DNA from: Flavobacterium daejeonense DSM 17708
Lineage (GTDB): Bacteria; Bacteroidota; Bacteroidia; Flavobacteriales; Flavobacteriaceae
Assembly (NCBI RefSeq): GCF_000425425.1
Contig: NZ_AUDK01000003.1
Span: 186,001 to 250,000 of the forward strand
Length of the DNA: 64,000 bases
Reading direction: 5' to 3'
How positions within the stretch are numbered: position 1 is the first letter of the stretch; each line of letters opens with the position of its first letter. The position numbers were made by a program, and so were the translations under genes. Positions 15,719-23,947 of the stretch are shown here, in pieces. The notes under the pieces were generated by a model. That model was given only the letters and a program-made list of their open reading frames with translations, was not told where the DNA came from and did no database searches.

Positions 15719-16933
15719 ATGCTAGACATTCAAAAGATAAGAGCTGATTTTCCTATTTTAAATCAAAAAGTAAACGGAAAACCATTAGTATATTTCGACA
15801 ACGGGGCAACATCACAAAAACCACAAGTGGTAATTGATGCCATTTCAAAATATTATCAGGAAATTAATGCCAACATTCACCGTGGCGTGCACACTTTGAG
15901 CCAACTGGCAACAGATGCTTACGAAGTAGCTCGTGGCAAAGTACAACATCATATTAATGCCAAACATGCTCACGAAGTGCTTTTTACTTCAGGAACTACT
16001 TTTGGGATTAATTTGGTTGCCAATGGTTTTGCGGCCATTTTAAAACCGGGTGAAGAAGTGATTGTTTCCCATTTGGAACATCATAGTAATATTGTGCCTT
16101 GGCAGATGCTTTGCGAGAAAACCGGAGCTACGCTAAAAGTCATTCCAATGGATGAAACCGGAGAGTTAATCATGTCAGAATATGATAAATTACTTTCTGG
16201 AAAAACTAAAATCGTAGCAGTAAATCATATCTCGAATGCTTTGGGAATCATCAATCCGGTGAAATACATGATTGATAAAGCGCACGAAGCAGGAGCAGCC
16301 ATCTTGATTGACGGAGCTCAATCGGTTCCACATTTAAAACCAGATGTTCAGGCATTGGATTGCGATTTTTATGCATTTTCAGGTCATAAAATGTGCGGCC
16401 CGACAGGAACCGGAGTTTTGTACGGAAAAGAAGAATGGTTACATAAATTACCTCCTTATCAGGGCGGTGGCGAAATGATTAAAGAAGTTTCTTTTGAAAA
16501 AACCACTTATGCCGATTTGCCTCATAAATTTGAAGCCGGAACACCGCACATTGCCGGTGGAATTGTGCTGGGAGCAGCAATCGATTATCTGAATTCAGTA
16601 GGTTTTGAAAACATTCAAAAACAGGAATTAGAATTATTAGCTTATGCTACCGAACGTTTATCGGAAATTGAAGGTTTGCGTATTTATGGAAATTCTAAGA
16701 ATAAAACTTCGGTAATTTCGTTTAATATAGAAGGAATTCATCCTTATGACATTGGTACCATTATTGATAAATTGGGTATTGCTGTAAGAACCGGACATCA
16801 TTGTGCGCAACCGATTATGAATTTCTTTGGTATTCCGGGAACTATCAGGGCTTCTTTCTCTTTTTATAATACGAAAGAAGAAATTGACGCTTTAGTGGAA
16901 GCGGTTAAAAAGGCTAAAATGATGCTGTCTTAA
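15719..16933 (+). CDS. sufS: Cysteine desulfurase SufS
   Basis: A 404-aa group II cysteine desulfurase that releases sulfur from cysteine as a persulfide for Fe-S assembly. The PLP lysine is K224 in AFSGHKMCGPTGTG. H121 in SHLEHHSN stacks on PLP. The catalytic cysteine is C362 in RTGHHCAQP. The short loop around C362 is typical of SufS, which needs SufE as sulfur acceptor. The stop is two bases before the next gene, so it is cotranscribed with the lipoprotein and sufE. Confidence 0.97.
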   Translation: MLDIQKIRADFPILNQKVNGKPLVYFDNGATSQKPQVVIDAISKYYQEINANIHRGVHTLSQLATDAYEVARGKVQHHINAKHAHEVLFTSGTTFGINLVANGFAAILKPGEEVIVSHLEHHSNIVPWQMLCEKTGATLKVIPMDETGELIMSEYDKLLSGKTKIVAVNHISNALGIINPVKYMIDKAHEAGAAILIDGAQSVPHLKPDVQALDCDFYAFSGHKMCGPTGTGVLYGKEEWLHKLPPYQGGGEMIKEVSFEKTTYADLPHKFEAGTPHIAGGIVLGAAIDYLNSVGFENIQKQELELLAYATERLSEIEGLRIYGNSKNKTSVISFNIEGIHPYDIGTIIDKLGIAVRTGHHCAQPIMNFFGIPGTIRASFSFYNTKEEIDALVEAVKKAKMMLS

Positions 16934-16935
16934 AA

Positions 16936-17373
16936 ATGAAAGTACTGACTTTATTCATATTGACTTTGTTTTTGGGTAAAAGTTGCGAAAGTGAAGCCCA
17001 AAAGAAAATGGAAACGGCGCAACTGATTTACACTGCCAATTCCAGAGGTTTTTTTCAGGAAATAGTAATTGAAAATCATAAGCTAAGTATAAAAAAAGAC
17101 CGAAAAGGAAAAGTCATTCAATCAAAAATTTCCGATGCCGACTGGAAAGAATTGGTACAGCTTTTTCAGGAAGTGAATTTAGACGAAATAAAAAACTTAA
17201 AATCACCTACCGAAAAACGTTTTTATGACGGCGCTGCCATAGCCCAACTAAAAATAAATTATGAAGGAAAGAGCTATGAATCACAAAGTTTTGACCATGG
17301 TTTTCCTCCCAAAGCAATAAAAAAAATAGTGACTAAAATCAATGCATTTGCAAAAAAAGACAATGACAATTAA
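16936..17373 (+). CDS. Small putative lipoprotein within the suf cluster
   Basis: A 145-aa protein with an N-terminal hydrophobic signal and a possible lipobox ending at C17 (LTLFLGKSCESEAQ). The mature part (QLIYTANSRGFFQEIVIENH, later LKSPTEKRFYDGAAIAQLKI) is beta-rich and of unknown family. It starts two bases after sufS and overlaps the sufE start by 11 bases, so all three are one translationally coupled unit. A membrane-anchored extracytoplasmic protein in a cytosolic assembly operon is odd. It may just be a passenger. No function is claimed. Confidence 0.75.
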   Translation: MKVLTLFILTLFLGKSCESEAQKKMETAQLIYTANSRGFFQEIVIENHKLSIKKDRKGKVIQSKISDADWKELVQLFQEVNLDEIKNLKSPTEKRFYDGAAIAQLKINYEGKSYESQSFDHGFPPKAIKKIVTKINAFAKKDNDN

Positions 17374-17782
17374 AGATATACAAGACGAAATAGTGGACGA
17401 ATTTTCGATGTTTGACGATTGGATGCAACGTTATGAATACATCATCGAATTAGGAAAAAATCTTCCGCTTATTAAAGAAGAATATAAAGTTGACGAAAAT
17501 TTGATAAAAGGATGTCAATCTAAAGTTTGGCTTCAAGGCGAAAAAGACAACGATAAAATAGTTTTTACAGCCGATAGTGACGCCATTTTAACCAAAGGAA
17601 TTATTGCTATTTTAATTCGGGTTTTTTCAAACCAAACTCCAAAAGACATCATTGATGCCGAAATGGATTTTATTGATGAAATTGGATTAAAAGAGCATTT
17701 ATCACCAACCAGAGCCAATGGTTTGGTTTCGATGATTAAGAATATTAAAATGTATGCTTTGGCATTCGATGCTAAGAAATAA
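17363..17782 (+). CDS. sufE: SufE sulfur-acceptor protein
   Basis: A 139-aa protein that takes persulfide sulfur from SufS and delivers it to SufB. The active cysteine is C51 in DENLIKGCQSKVWL, the same position that I recall for E. coli SufE. I chose the ATG at 17363 (MTIKDIQDEIVDEF), which overlaps the preceding lipoprotein gene by 11 bases. An upstream in-frame start at 17342 would add seven residues. Confidence 0.94.
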   Translation: MTIKDIQDEIVDEFSMFDDWMQRYEYIIELGKNLPLIKEEYKVDENLIKGCQSKVWLQGEKDNDKIVFTADSDAILTKGIIAILIRVFSNQTPKDIIDAEMDFIDEIGLKEHLSPTRANGLVSMIKNIKMYALAFDAKK

Positions 17783-17807
17783 TTTCAATTTTAAATAGCA
17801 ACAAAAC

Positions 17808-17833
17808 TTATATGACTTATATGGTTCATATAA
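17808..17833. repeat. TTATATGA inverted-repeat element
   Basis: TTATATGACTTATATG followed by GTTCATATAA: the arms TTATATGA and TCATATAA can pair around a third copy of the word. It lies in the sufE-sufT spacer, 25 bases before the sufT ATG. Confidence 0.5.
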
Positions 17834-17857
17834 TTTTAAACAAAAAAATAAAACAAA

Positions 17858-18181
17858 ATGGAACAAGAAATAGACACTAACGAATTAGGAGAATCTATCG
17901 TAATGAAACTAAAAACCATTTACGATCCTGAAATTCCTGTAGATATTTACGAATTAGGTTTGATTTATGATGTAATGATAAATACGGATTATGAAGTAAG
18001 AATCTTAATGACATTGACTTCGCCAAACTGTCCGGTAGCGGAGAGTTTACCAAGAGAAGTTGAAGAAAAAATTAAATCTATTCCAAATGTAAAAGGAGCC
18101 GAAGTAGAAATTACTTTCGATCCGCCTTGGAGCAAAGATTTAATGAGTGAAGAAGCCAAATTAGAATTGGGAATGCTTTAA
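17858..18181 (+). CDS. SufT-like MIP18/DUF59 Fe-S assembly factor
   Basis: A 107-aa DUF59 (MIP18-type) protein with the motif DPEIPVDIYELGLIYDV near residues 24-40 and the conserved cysteine segment TLTSPNCPVAESLP. Family members help mature Fe-S proteins, and those in suf operons are called SufT. It is full length for a stand-alone DUF59 protein. It sits 75 bases after sufE across a repeat element. Role inferred from family and location. Confidence 0.88.
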   Translation: MEQEIDTNELGESIVMKLKTIYDPEIPVDIYELGLIYDVMINTDYEVRILMTLTSPNCPVAESLPREVEEKIKSIPNVKGAEVEITFDPPWSKDLMSEEAKLELGML

Positions 18182-18187
18182 TTAGTA

Positions 18188-18262
18188 TTCAGTGGGCAGC
18201 ACATTAGCAGTCTAAAATACCTGCCTGCATTGATTACTAAACACTGATTACTGAACACTGAA
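18188..18262. repeat. TTCAGTG/CACTGAA intergenic repeat
   Basis: TTCAGTG near 18190 is mirrored by CACTGATTACTGAACACTGAA at the far end of an 84-base gap. The word ACTGA is repeated three times. It fills the spacer between the sufT-like and DUF2480 genes, ending four bases before the ATG. Confidence 0.5.
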
Positions 18263-18265
18263 AAA

Positions 18266-18778
18266 ATGGAAGAAATAGTAAACAAAGTAGCCAACAGTGT
18301 TTTGGAAGTTTTCGATTTAGAAGATTACTATCCAAAAGGCATTCGCGCACAAATTGATATTTCGCAATGGCTTCTGGAAGGTTTATTGTTAAAAGAAAAA
18401 GATTTTCGCGAACAGCTAAAAAATCACGATTGGGCACAATATCAGGATCAATATGTATCTGTTTTTTGTAATACCGATGCGATAATTCCGGCTTGGGCAT
18501 CTATTTTAGTAGCAGTTCATTTAGCCCCTTTTGCCAAAAAAATCATTAATGGGAAAAATGAAGATATGGATGCGGCACTCTATGAAGAATTGCTTCCAAA
18601 AATTGATTACAGCGTTTACATAAACAAGCCTGTAATTATCAAAGGTTGCTCTAAAAAACCTGTTCCAATGCGGGCTTATATTCTGGCGGCTCATTATTTA
18701 CAGCCTTTTGCCCGAAGTATTATGTATGGTGAAGCCTGTTCGGCAGTGCCATTATACAAAGCGCCTAAAAGCAATTAA
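18266..18778 (+). CDS. DUF2480 family protein
   Basis: A 170-aa soluble protein of the DUF2480 family, found in Bacteroidota. Visible features are an N-terminal acidic segment (SVLEVFDLEDYYPKGIRAQI), a hydrophobic centre around IPAWASILVAVHLAPFAKKI, and a conserved late segment GCSKKPVPMRAYILAAHYLQ. I know of no characterised function. Co-location with suf genes suggests an Fe-S related role. There is no signal peptide. Confidence 0.8.
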   Translation: MEEIVNKVANSVLEVFDLEDYYPKGIRAQIDISQWLLEGLLLKEKDFREQLKNHDWAQYQDQYVSVFCNTDAIIPAWASILVAVHLAPFAKKIINGKNEDMDAALYEELLPKIDYSVYINKPVIIKGCSKKPVPMRAYILAAHYLQPFARSIMYGEACSAVPLYKAPKSN

Positions 18779-18796
18779 CCACATATTTATTAAATC

Positions 18797-18826
18797 AAAT
18801 GCTACTTTTTAAGTAGCATTTTTTTT
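18797..18826 (+). terminator. Terminator after the DUF2480 gene
   Basis: AAATGCTACTT, short T loop, AAGTAGCATTTTTTTT: a stem of about 10 bp with a strong U tract. It marks the end of the suf-linked transcript before the DUF3078 gene. Confidence 0.85.
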
Positions 18827-18857
18827 ATATTTACTATTCATCAATCATTTGAAAGTT

Positions 18858-19709
18858 ATGAAAAAACTATTTCTACTCATCGTATTAACGTTTGCTGTCC
18901 TTTCTATAAACGCTCAGGAAATGCCAAAAGACACCACAAAAATCTGGACAACTAAAGGTAATGCCTCTTTATTATTAAGTCAGTCGGCATACAACAAAGA
19001 ATGGCTGGGTGGCGGAACTTCTAACGTGGCGGGAAATTTTAATTTAAACTATGATTTCAATTATAAAAAAGGCAATGTTGTTTGGGATAACAAATTCATC
19101 CTGGCTTACGGACTGAGCAAAATAAAAGGTAATGAAAGGATGGCTAAAACTGATGACCGTATTGAACTGAATTCACTTTGGGGGAAAAAATCTACAATTA
19201 AAAACTGGTATTATTCCATGTATTTTAATTTTAAATCACAAATGGATACCGGTTTAGATAAAGATGGTTTAAAAATATCTCATTTTTTCTCGCCGGCATA
19301 TTTTCAGTTTGGTCCCGGTTTTTTATGGAAAAAAGACAATAATCTAAGTATCAATATTGCTCCGGCTGCGGGTAAATTGATTTTGGTGCACAAACATTTC
19401 ACCGATTTAGGCACTTCTTTCGGAGTTTTGCAAGGAGATAATAGCCGTTTTGAATTTGGAGCCAGTATTTCGGCTTACTATAAAGTTAGCCCTATAACTA
19501 ATGTATCCATTGAAAATATTCTGAATTTGTATTCTAACTATTTAGAAGATCCTCAAAATGTAGATATCAATTACCAAATGAATATGGTGATGAAAATTAA
19601 CAAATACCTTTCGGCTAATATTAACATGCAAGCCATTTATGATGACAATGCGATCAAAGCTTTTCAGATTAAAGAAATTTTTGGATTAGGAATCAATTAT
19701 GGTTTTTAG
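18858..19709 (+). CDS. DUF3078 outer-membrane beta-barrel-like protein
   Basis: A 283-aa exported protein with signal peptide (MKKLFLLIVLTFAVLSINAQ). The mature part begins with KIWTTKGNASLLLSQSAYNK and continues as alternating amphipathic beta strands (NFNLNYDFNYKKGNVVWDNK), ending in an aromatic-rich strand GLGINYGF. This fits the DUF3078 family, probably outer-membrane barrels. The ATG at 18858 is used over the TTG at 18849. It is monocistronic between two terminators. The role is unknown. Confidence 0.82.
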   Translation: MKKLFLLIVLTFAVLSINAQEMPKDTTKIWTTKGNASLLLSQSAYNKEWLGGGTSNVAGNFNLNYDFNYKKGNVVWDNKFILAYGLSKIKGNERMAKTDDRIELNSLWGKKSTIKNWYYSMYFNFKSQMDTGLDKDGLKISHFFSPAYFQFGPGFLWKKDNNLSINIAPAAGKLILVHKHFTDLGTSFGVLQGDNSRFEFGASISAYYKVSPITNVSIENILNLYSNYLEDPQNVDINYQMNMVMKINKYLSANINMQAIYDDNAIKAFQIKEIFGLGINYGF

Positions 19710-19723
19710 TTTTTTTCCAAAAT

Positions 19724-19765
19724 AAAAATCCCTTTTCAGAATCAGCTCTGAAAAGGGATTTTTTT
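19724..19765. terminator. Bidirectional terminator between DUF3078 and hflX
   Basis: AAAAATCCCTTTTCAGA, loop ATCAGC, TCTGAAAAGGGATTTTT: a 17-bp perfect stem with A and T flanks serving both convergent genes. Confidence 0.92.
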
Positions 19766-19783
19766 ATGTTTATTTCGAAAAAA

Positions 19784-21016
19784 CTATTCTTTTTCTTCTT
19801 TCTCAATCGCATCCTTATAATCCGGATACAGGAATTTATTGTATGGAAAACGGGTAATATGAATTTGACGAACGGCTTCGTACACTCTTTCTCTGAATTC
19901 TTCGAAATTTTGCTTTTGTGCCGCCGAAATAAACAAAGCATTTTGCTCTCCCACCCGGTTCATCCAGGTCGATTTCCATTCGTCAAGCGTGTAATGTTTG
20001 GTTGTTTTTTCAGTCATTAAATCATCTTCATCAATAGTTAAATGACGATACGCATCGATTTTGTTAAACACCATCAAAGTAGGTTTGTCACTGGCTTTGA
20101 TGTCCACCAAAATCTGATTTACCGAAGCAATATGATCTTCAAAATCCGGATGTGAAATATCAACGACATGTAATAATAAATCTGCTTCGCGAACTTCATC
20201 CAGTGTACTTTTAAACGATTCTACCAATTGTGTAGGTAATTTTCGAATGAATCCAACCGTATCCGACAACAGAAATGGTAAATTCTTGATTACCACTTTT
20301 CGAACGGTAGTATCCAAAGTGGCAAACAATTTATTTTCGACAAAAACATCACTTTTTCCAATGGTATTCATCAGCGTAGATTTTCCCACATTGGTATAAC
20401 CTACCAAAGCCACACGCACCATTGCACCGCGGTTACTGCGCTGCACGCCCATTTGCTTGTCGATGGTTTTGATTTTGTCTTTCAACAACGAAATTCGGTC
20501 GCGTACAATACGACGGTCGGTTTCAATCTCAGTTTCCCCCGGACCACGCATCCCGATTCCCCCTTTTTGACGCTCTAAGTGTGTCCATAAACCGGAAAGT
20601 CGCGGTAGTAAATATTGACATTGTGCCAGTTCTACCTGAGTACGTGCGTAGGAAGTCTCGGCTCTTTGCGCAAAAATATCCAGAATCAAATTAGTTCTGT
20701 CGAGGATTTTACAATCGATAATTTTGGAAATATTCTTTTGTTGGGAAGGCGTTAATTCGTCATCAAAAATAATGGTCGAGATTCCGTTTTCCTTTACATA
20801 ATAATTAATCTCATCTATTTTTCCGGTTCCTAAAAAGGTTTTAGGATTAGGTTTGTCCATTTTTTGCGAAAAACGCTTCACTACCTGTCCGCCGGCAGTA
20901 AAGGTTAAAAACTCCAATTCGTCCAAATATTCATTGAGTTTTTCTTCACTCTGGTTTTGGGTCACAATACCTACAATGACCGATTTCTCAAAATTGATTA
21001 CTTCTTTTTCTAACAT
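19784..21016 (-). CDS. hflX: Ribosome-associated GTPase HflX
   Basis: A 410-aa GTPase that splits or rescues stalled ribosomes. The N-terminal HflX domain covers about residues 1-195 and includes GIGMRGPGETEIETDRR at 153-169. The G domain begins with GYTNVGKST at 206-214, followed by DTVGFIRKLP (G3) and NKIDAY (G4). The C-terminal tail is short. The gene has a TAAATTTG -7 box 18 bases before its ATG and diverges from the TonB receptor gene. Confidence 0.95.
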   Translation of the reverse strand: MLEKEVINFEKSVIVGIVTQNQSEEKLNEYLDELEFLTFTAGGQVVKRFSQKMDKPNPKTFLGTGKIDEINYYVKENGISTIIFDDELTPSQQKNISKIIDCKILDRTNLILDIFAQRAETSYARTQVELAQCQYLLPRLSGLWTHLERQKGGIGMRGPGETEIETDRRIVRDRISLLKDKIKTIDKQMGVQRSNRGAMVRVALVGYTNVGKSTLMNTIGKSDVFVENKLFATLDTTVRKVVIKNLPFLLSDTVGFIRKLPTQLVESFKSTLDEVREADLLLHVVDISHPDFEDHIASVNQILVDIKASDKPTLMVFNKIDAYRHLTIDEDDLMTEKTTKHYTLDEWKSTWMNRVGEQNALFISAAQKQNFEEFRERVYEAVRQIHITRFPYNKFLYPDYKDAIEKEEKE

Positions 21017-21033
21017 GTCTTTAAATAAGGCTA

Positions 21034-21041
21034 CAAATTTA
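21034..21041 (-). promoter_or_regulatory. -7 promoter box for hflX
   Basis: The minus strand reads TAAATTTG, a TAnnTTTG match, 18 bases upstream of the ATG. The -33 element is not clear. Confidence 0.45.
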
Positions 21042-21156
21042 ATGATTTGCCGGATAGTATTGGAAATTATGTTTTTATAAAAAATAGTCTTTCATTTGCC
21101 TGTTGATTTTGTCCTTTTAAATACAAATGAATATCTTTATTTTTTATTCAAAAGCT

Positions 21157-23247
21157 ATGAATCTCAAGAAATTTGTTCGTTATCAGGCGCTTTGTTTGCT
21201 CTTTTTACTAAAAACAAGTCTTTATGGACAAATTCAGAAAGATACGATCACGCTTTCGGATTTACCAATCCAAACTTCTCCCATTCAAACGACGATTCAA
21301 AATACAGCATCGGTTGTTGCGATAGTAAGTCAAAACGATCTTACCAAAAATAACGGCGTGATTTTGACTCCAATTTTGAACACTATTCCCGGTTTGTATA
21401 TGCAACAAGGCGCATTAAACACAAACCGAATCACTATTCGTGGAATTGGCGCGAGAACTCCTTACGGAACCAACAAAGTGAAAGCTTATTTTGATGATAT
21501 TCCGCTAACAACCGGAGAAGGCGAAACAACGTTGGAGGATTTAGATTTGGAATCCATTAGAAGTATTGAAATTATCAAAGGGCCTAATTCCAGCAGTTTT
21601 GGTTCCGGATTGGGCGGCGTAATTCATTTATTACCTAAAAAAACTACCACAGCAGCTTTTGGAAAATCAAACACAACTTATGGTAGTTTTGGTTTGATTA
21701 AACAAAATCTTTCCGGAGGATTTTCTTTTTCAAAATCAAATCTTTTTACCGGTTTTACTCATTTACAAAATGACGGTTTTAGAGAAAACAGCGCTTACGA
21801 CCGAAAATCATTCAATTTGCACGGAAAACAAGCAATTAGTCCGAAAGGAGAATTATCTTATTTGGGAATTTTTACCCGTGTCAAAGCCTATATCCCGAGT
21901 TCGATAAATGAAAACGATTTTCTGTATCAGCCTCAAAAAGCAGCTGCAAGTTGGGCGGCTGCCAGAGGAAATGAATCTTACGATAAATTGATTTGGGGAA
22001 TTGGATACCAGCACCAATTTTCAGCAAAATGGTCGGCGAAGACCAGTTTTTTCTCCAATTTAAAGAAAGGAAATGAAGACCGTCCTTTTGATATTTTAAT
22101 GGATAAATCGAATGCTTTAGGTTTTAGAACCAAAATCAATTACAAAAATTATTTTCTAAAAAAACCTTTGGAAATAAGTAGCGGTGTCGAATTTTTGAAT
22201 GAAAAATACGAATACAGTCTTTGCCAAAATCTTTATCAAACACAACCGGGACAGGGCAGTATAAAAGGTGATTCGTTTAGCAATATCAATCAAAACCGAC
22301 ACTACATCAATTATTTTTTGGAACTGCAATTTCAACTAACGAACGCACTCCTTTTAGAAAGTGGTTTGGCGATGAATTCTACCCGATATACAATGGAAAC
22401 TGAATTATCGGACAGCAATATAGAAAGTGACAAGCCTTCATCGTTCGGAAAAATTTGGTCTCCCAAACTAGGACTTTCTTACAAAATCAGCCAGGGAAAA
22501 AACATTTACTTGTCAGTCAGTAAAGGATTTTCGGTGCCGGCTGTTGCCGAAACTTTAACTCCTGGAGGCACTATTAACGCTGCTTTAAAACCGGAAAGCG
22601 GTTGGAATTACGAAGTAGGTTTTAAAGGCAATTGGTTCAACAATAGTTTATATACGGAATTGGCATTATTTTATATTGACATAACCAATTTATTAGTTGC
22701 CAAGCGTACGGCCGATGACCAATATGTAGGAGTTAATGCCGGGGAAACCAGTCATCAGGGAATAGAATTTCAAGTGAATTACCGCTTTTTAAAATCGGAC
22801 AAATGGCAATTGAACCCTTATTTTTCTGGGACAATCAATCATTTTGTTTTTGAAAAATTTGTGGATGGAGATCATGATTATTCCGGAAACAAACTCACCA
22901 ATGTTCCGGATATACAATGGAATTTGGGACTTGAATTCAGCACCGTTCAGGGATTTCGACTCAACACTTCTTTTAGAAATACCGGACAAATCCCTATGAA
23001 TGATGCTAATTCAAAATACAGCCATTCGTATCAGCTGTTGGATATAAAAACAAGTTATGCTTTTAACTTGCTAAAAAGTTTAAAAACAGAATTCTACGCC
23101 GGAATCAACAATACATTAAACGGTCGTTATGCCGCCAGCATTTTGCCTAATGCTGTAGGTTTTGGAAATGCTCCGGCAAGATTCTATTATCCTGGGGATC
23201 CCAGAAATTATTATGCTGGAATGAGTGTTTCTTACCTGTTTTTGTAA
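21157..23247 (+). CDS. TonB-dependent outer-membrane receptor
   Basis: A 696-aa receptor with signal peptide (MNLKKFVRYQALCLLFLLKT, then SLYGQ). The plug domain spans about 35-170 with TIRGIGARTPYGTNKVKAYF and IEIIKGPNSSSFGSGLGGVI. The barrel follows and ends in a typical outer-membrane terminal strand (AGMSVSYLFL). It lacks the N-terminal carboxypeptidase-like domain of SusC-type receptors. Size and plug resemble siderophore or cofactor receptors (FecA/BtuB-like), but the cargo is not determinable. The ATG at 21157 gives the cleanest signal peptide; an in-frame ATG at 21127 is less likely. Confidence 0.88.
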   Translation: MNLKKFVRYQALCLLFLLKTSLYGQIQKDTITLSDLPIQTSPIQTTIQNTASVVAIVSQNDLTKNNGVILTPILNTIPGLYMQQGALNTNRITIRGIGARTPYGTNKVKAYFDDIPLTTGEGETTLEDLDLESIRSIEIIKGPNSSSFGSGLGGVIHLLPKKTTTAAFGKSNTTYGSFGLIKQNLSGGFSFSKSNLFTGFTHLQNDGFRENSAYDRKSFNLHGKQAISPKGELSYLGIFTRVKAYIPSSINENDFLYQPQKAAASWAAARGNESYDKLIWGIGYQHQFSAKWSAKTSFFSNLKKGNEDRPFDILMDKSNALGFRTKINYKNYFLKKPLEISSGVEFLNEKYEYSLCQNLYQTQPGQGSIKGDSFSNINQNRHYINYFLELQFQLTNALLLESGLAMNSTRYTMETELSDSNIESDKPSSFGKIWSPKLGLSYKISQGKNIYLSVSKGFSVPAVAETLTPGGTINAALKPESGWNYEVGFKGNWFNNSLYTELALFYIDITNLLVAKRTADDQYVGVNAGETSHQGIEFQVNYRFLKSDKWQLNPYFSGTINHFVFEKFVDGDHDYSGNKLTNVPDIQWNLGLEFSTVQGFRLNTSFRNTGQIPMNDANSKYSHSYQLLDIKTSYAFNLLKSLKTEFYAGINNTLNGRYAASILPNAVGFGNAPARFYYPGDPRNYYAGMSVSYLFL

Positions 23248-23251
23248 AAAA

Positions 23252-23725
23252 CTAGTTTACCTTAAGCAATTTTACTTCAAAAACAAGTACCGAACCTCCC
23301 GGAATACTTCCATAATCATTTCCGCCATATCCTAATTTAGCCGGAATGACTAATATTGCACTTCCGCCTTCTTTCAGATATGAAATTCCTTCAGTCCAGC
23401 CTTTTACTACTTGGTTCAACCCAAAAGAAATTCCTTTTTCGTCACTTTGATCAAATACTTTTCCATCCATAAAATAACCTTTGTAAGCCACGGTTACATT
23501 TGAAGTTGGTGTGGCCTGAGCTCCGGTTCCCGGATCTTGGATTACATAATACAATCCGGATTCGCTTTTAGTTCCTTTTAATCCTTTTTCGGCAACGTAT
23601 TTTTCAATTTCTTTTTCGTTTTTAGCGATATAAGGAATTTCGCTTCCTGCTTCACTCGATTTACTTTCTTTTTTACAAGAAATAAAAAGGGTCATAATTA
23701 ATACTGCCGATAGTAGCTTTTTCAT
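23252..23725 (-). CDS. FKBP-type peptidyl-prolyl isomerase lipoprotein
   Basis: A 157-aa lipoprotein with lipobox ending at C17 (VLIMTLFISCKKE). The FKBP domain covers about 60-157 with TVAYKGYFMDGKVFDQSDEK, VVKGWTEGISYLKEGGSAI and the final VLVFEVKLLKVN. It should catalyse proline isomerisation in folding of envelope proteins. A TATATTTG box precedes it. It converges with the TonB receptor, with four bases between stops. Confidence 0.92.
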   Translation of the reverse strand: MKKLLSAVLIMTLFISCKKESKSSEAGSEIPYIAKNEKEIEKYVAEKGLKGTKSESGLYYVIQDPGTGAQATPTSNVTVAYKGYFMDGKVFDQSDEKGISFGLNQVVKGWTEGISYLKEGGSAILVIPAKLGYGGNDYGSIPGGSVLVFEVKLLKVN

Positions 23726-23747
23726 AATCTATTTTTTTAAATGTAGC

Positions 23748-23755
23748 CAAATATA
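23748..23755 (-). promoter_or_regulatory. -7 promoter box for the FKBP lipoprotein
   Basis: The minus strand reads TATATTTG, matching TAnnTTTG, 23 bases before the ATG at 23725. The remainder of the 222-base gap up to the PL11 gene shows only a small AGCTAA/TTAGCT hairpin. Confidence 0.5.
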
Positions 23756-23947
23756 ATAAAATTCAATAATGCCAGCTAAAAATTAGCTTTAACACCTTTA
23801 AAACTTAAAAAAATCCGGCAAGAAATCCTGTTAAGCACAGCAACTTACCTGTATGGATTTCAGGACACTACAAGACAGCACAGGATACAAAACAATAAAC
23901 AACCACTTAAATTTACTCCTAACTAATAACCATTAACCAAATAATTT

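Noticed and set aside
19766..20020. An 84-codon plus-strand frame next to the terminator
   Set aside because: It is the complement of the hflX C-terminus and begins in T-rich terminator sequence.
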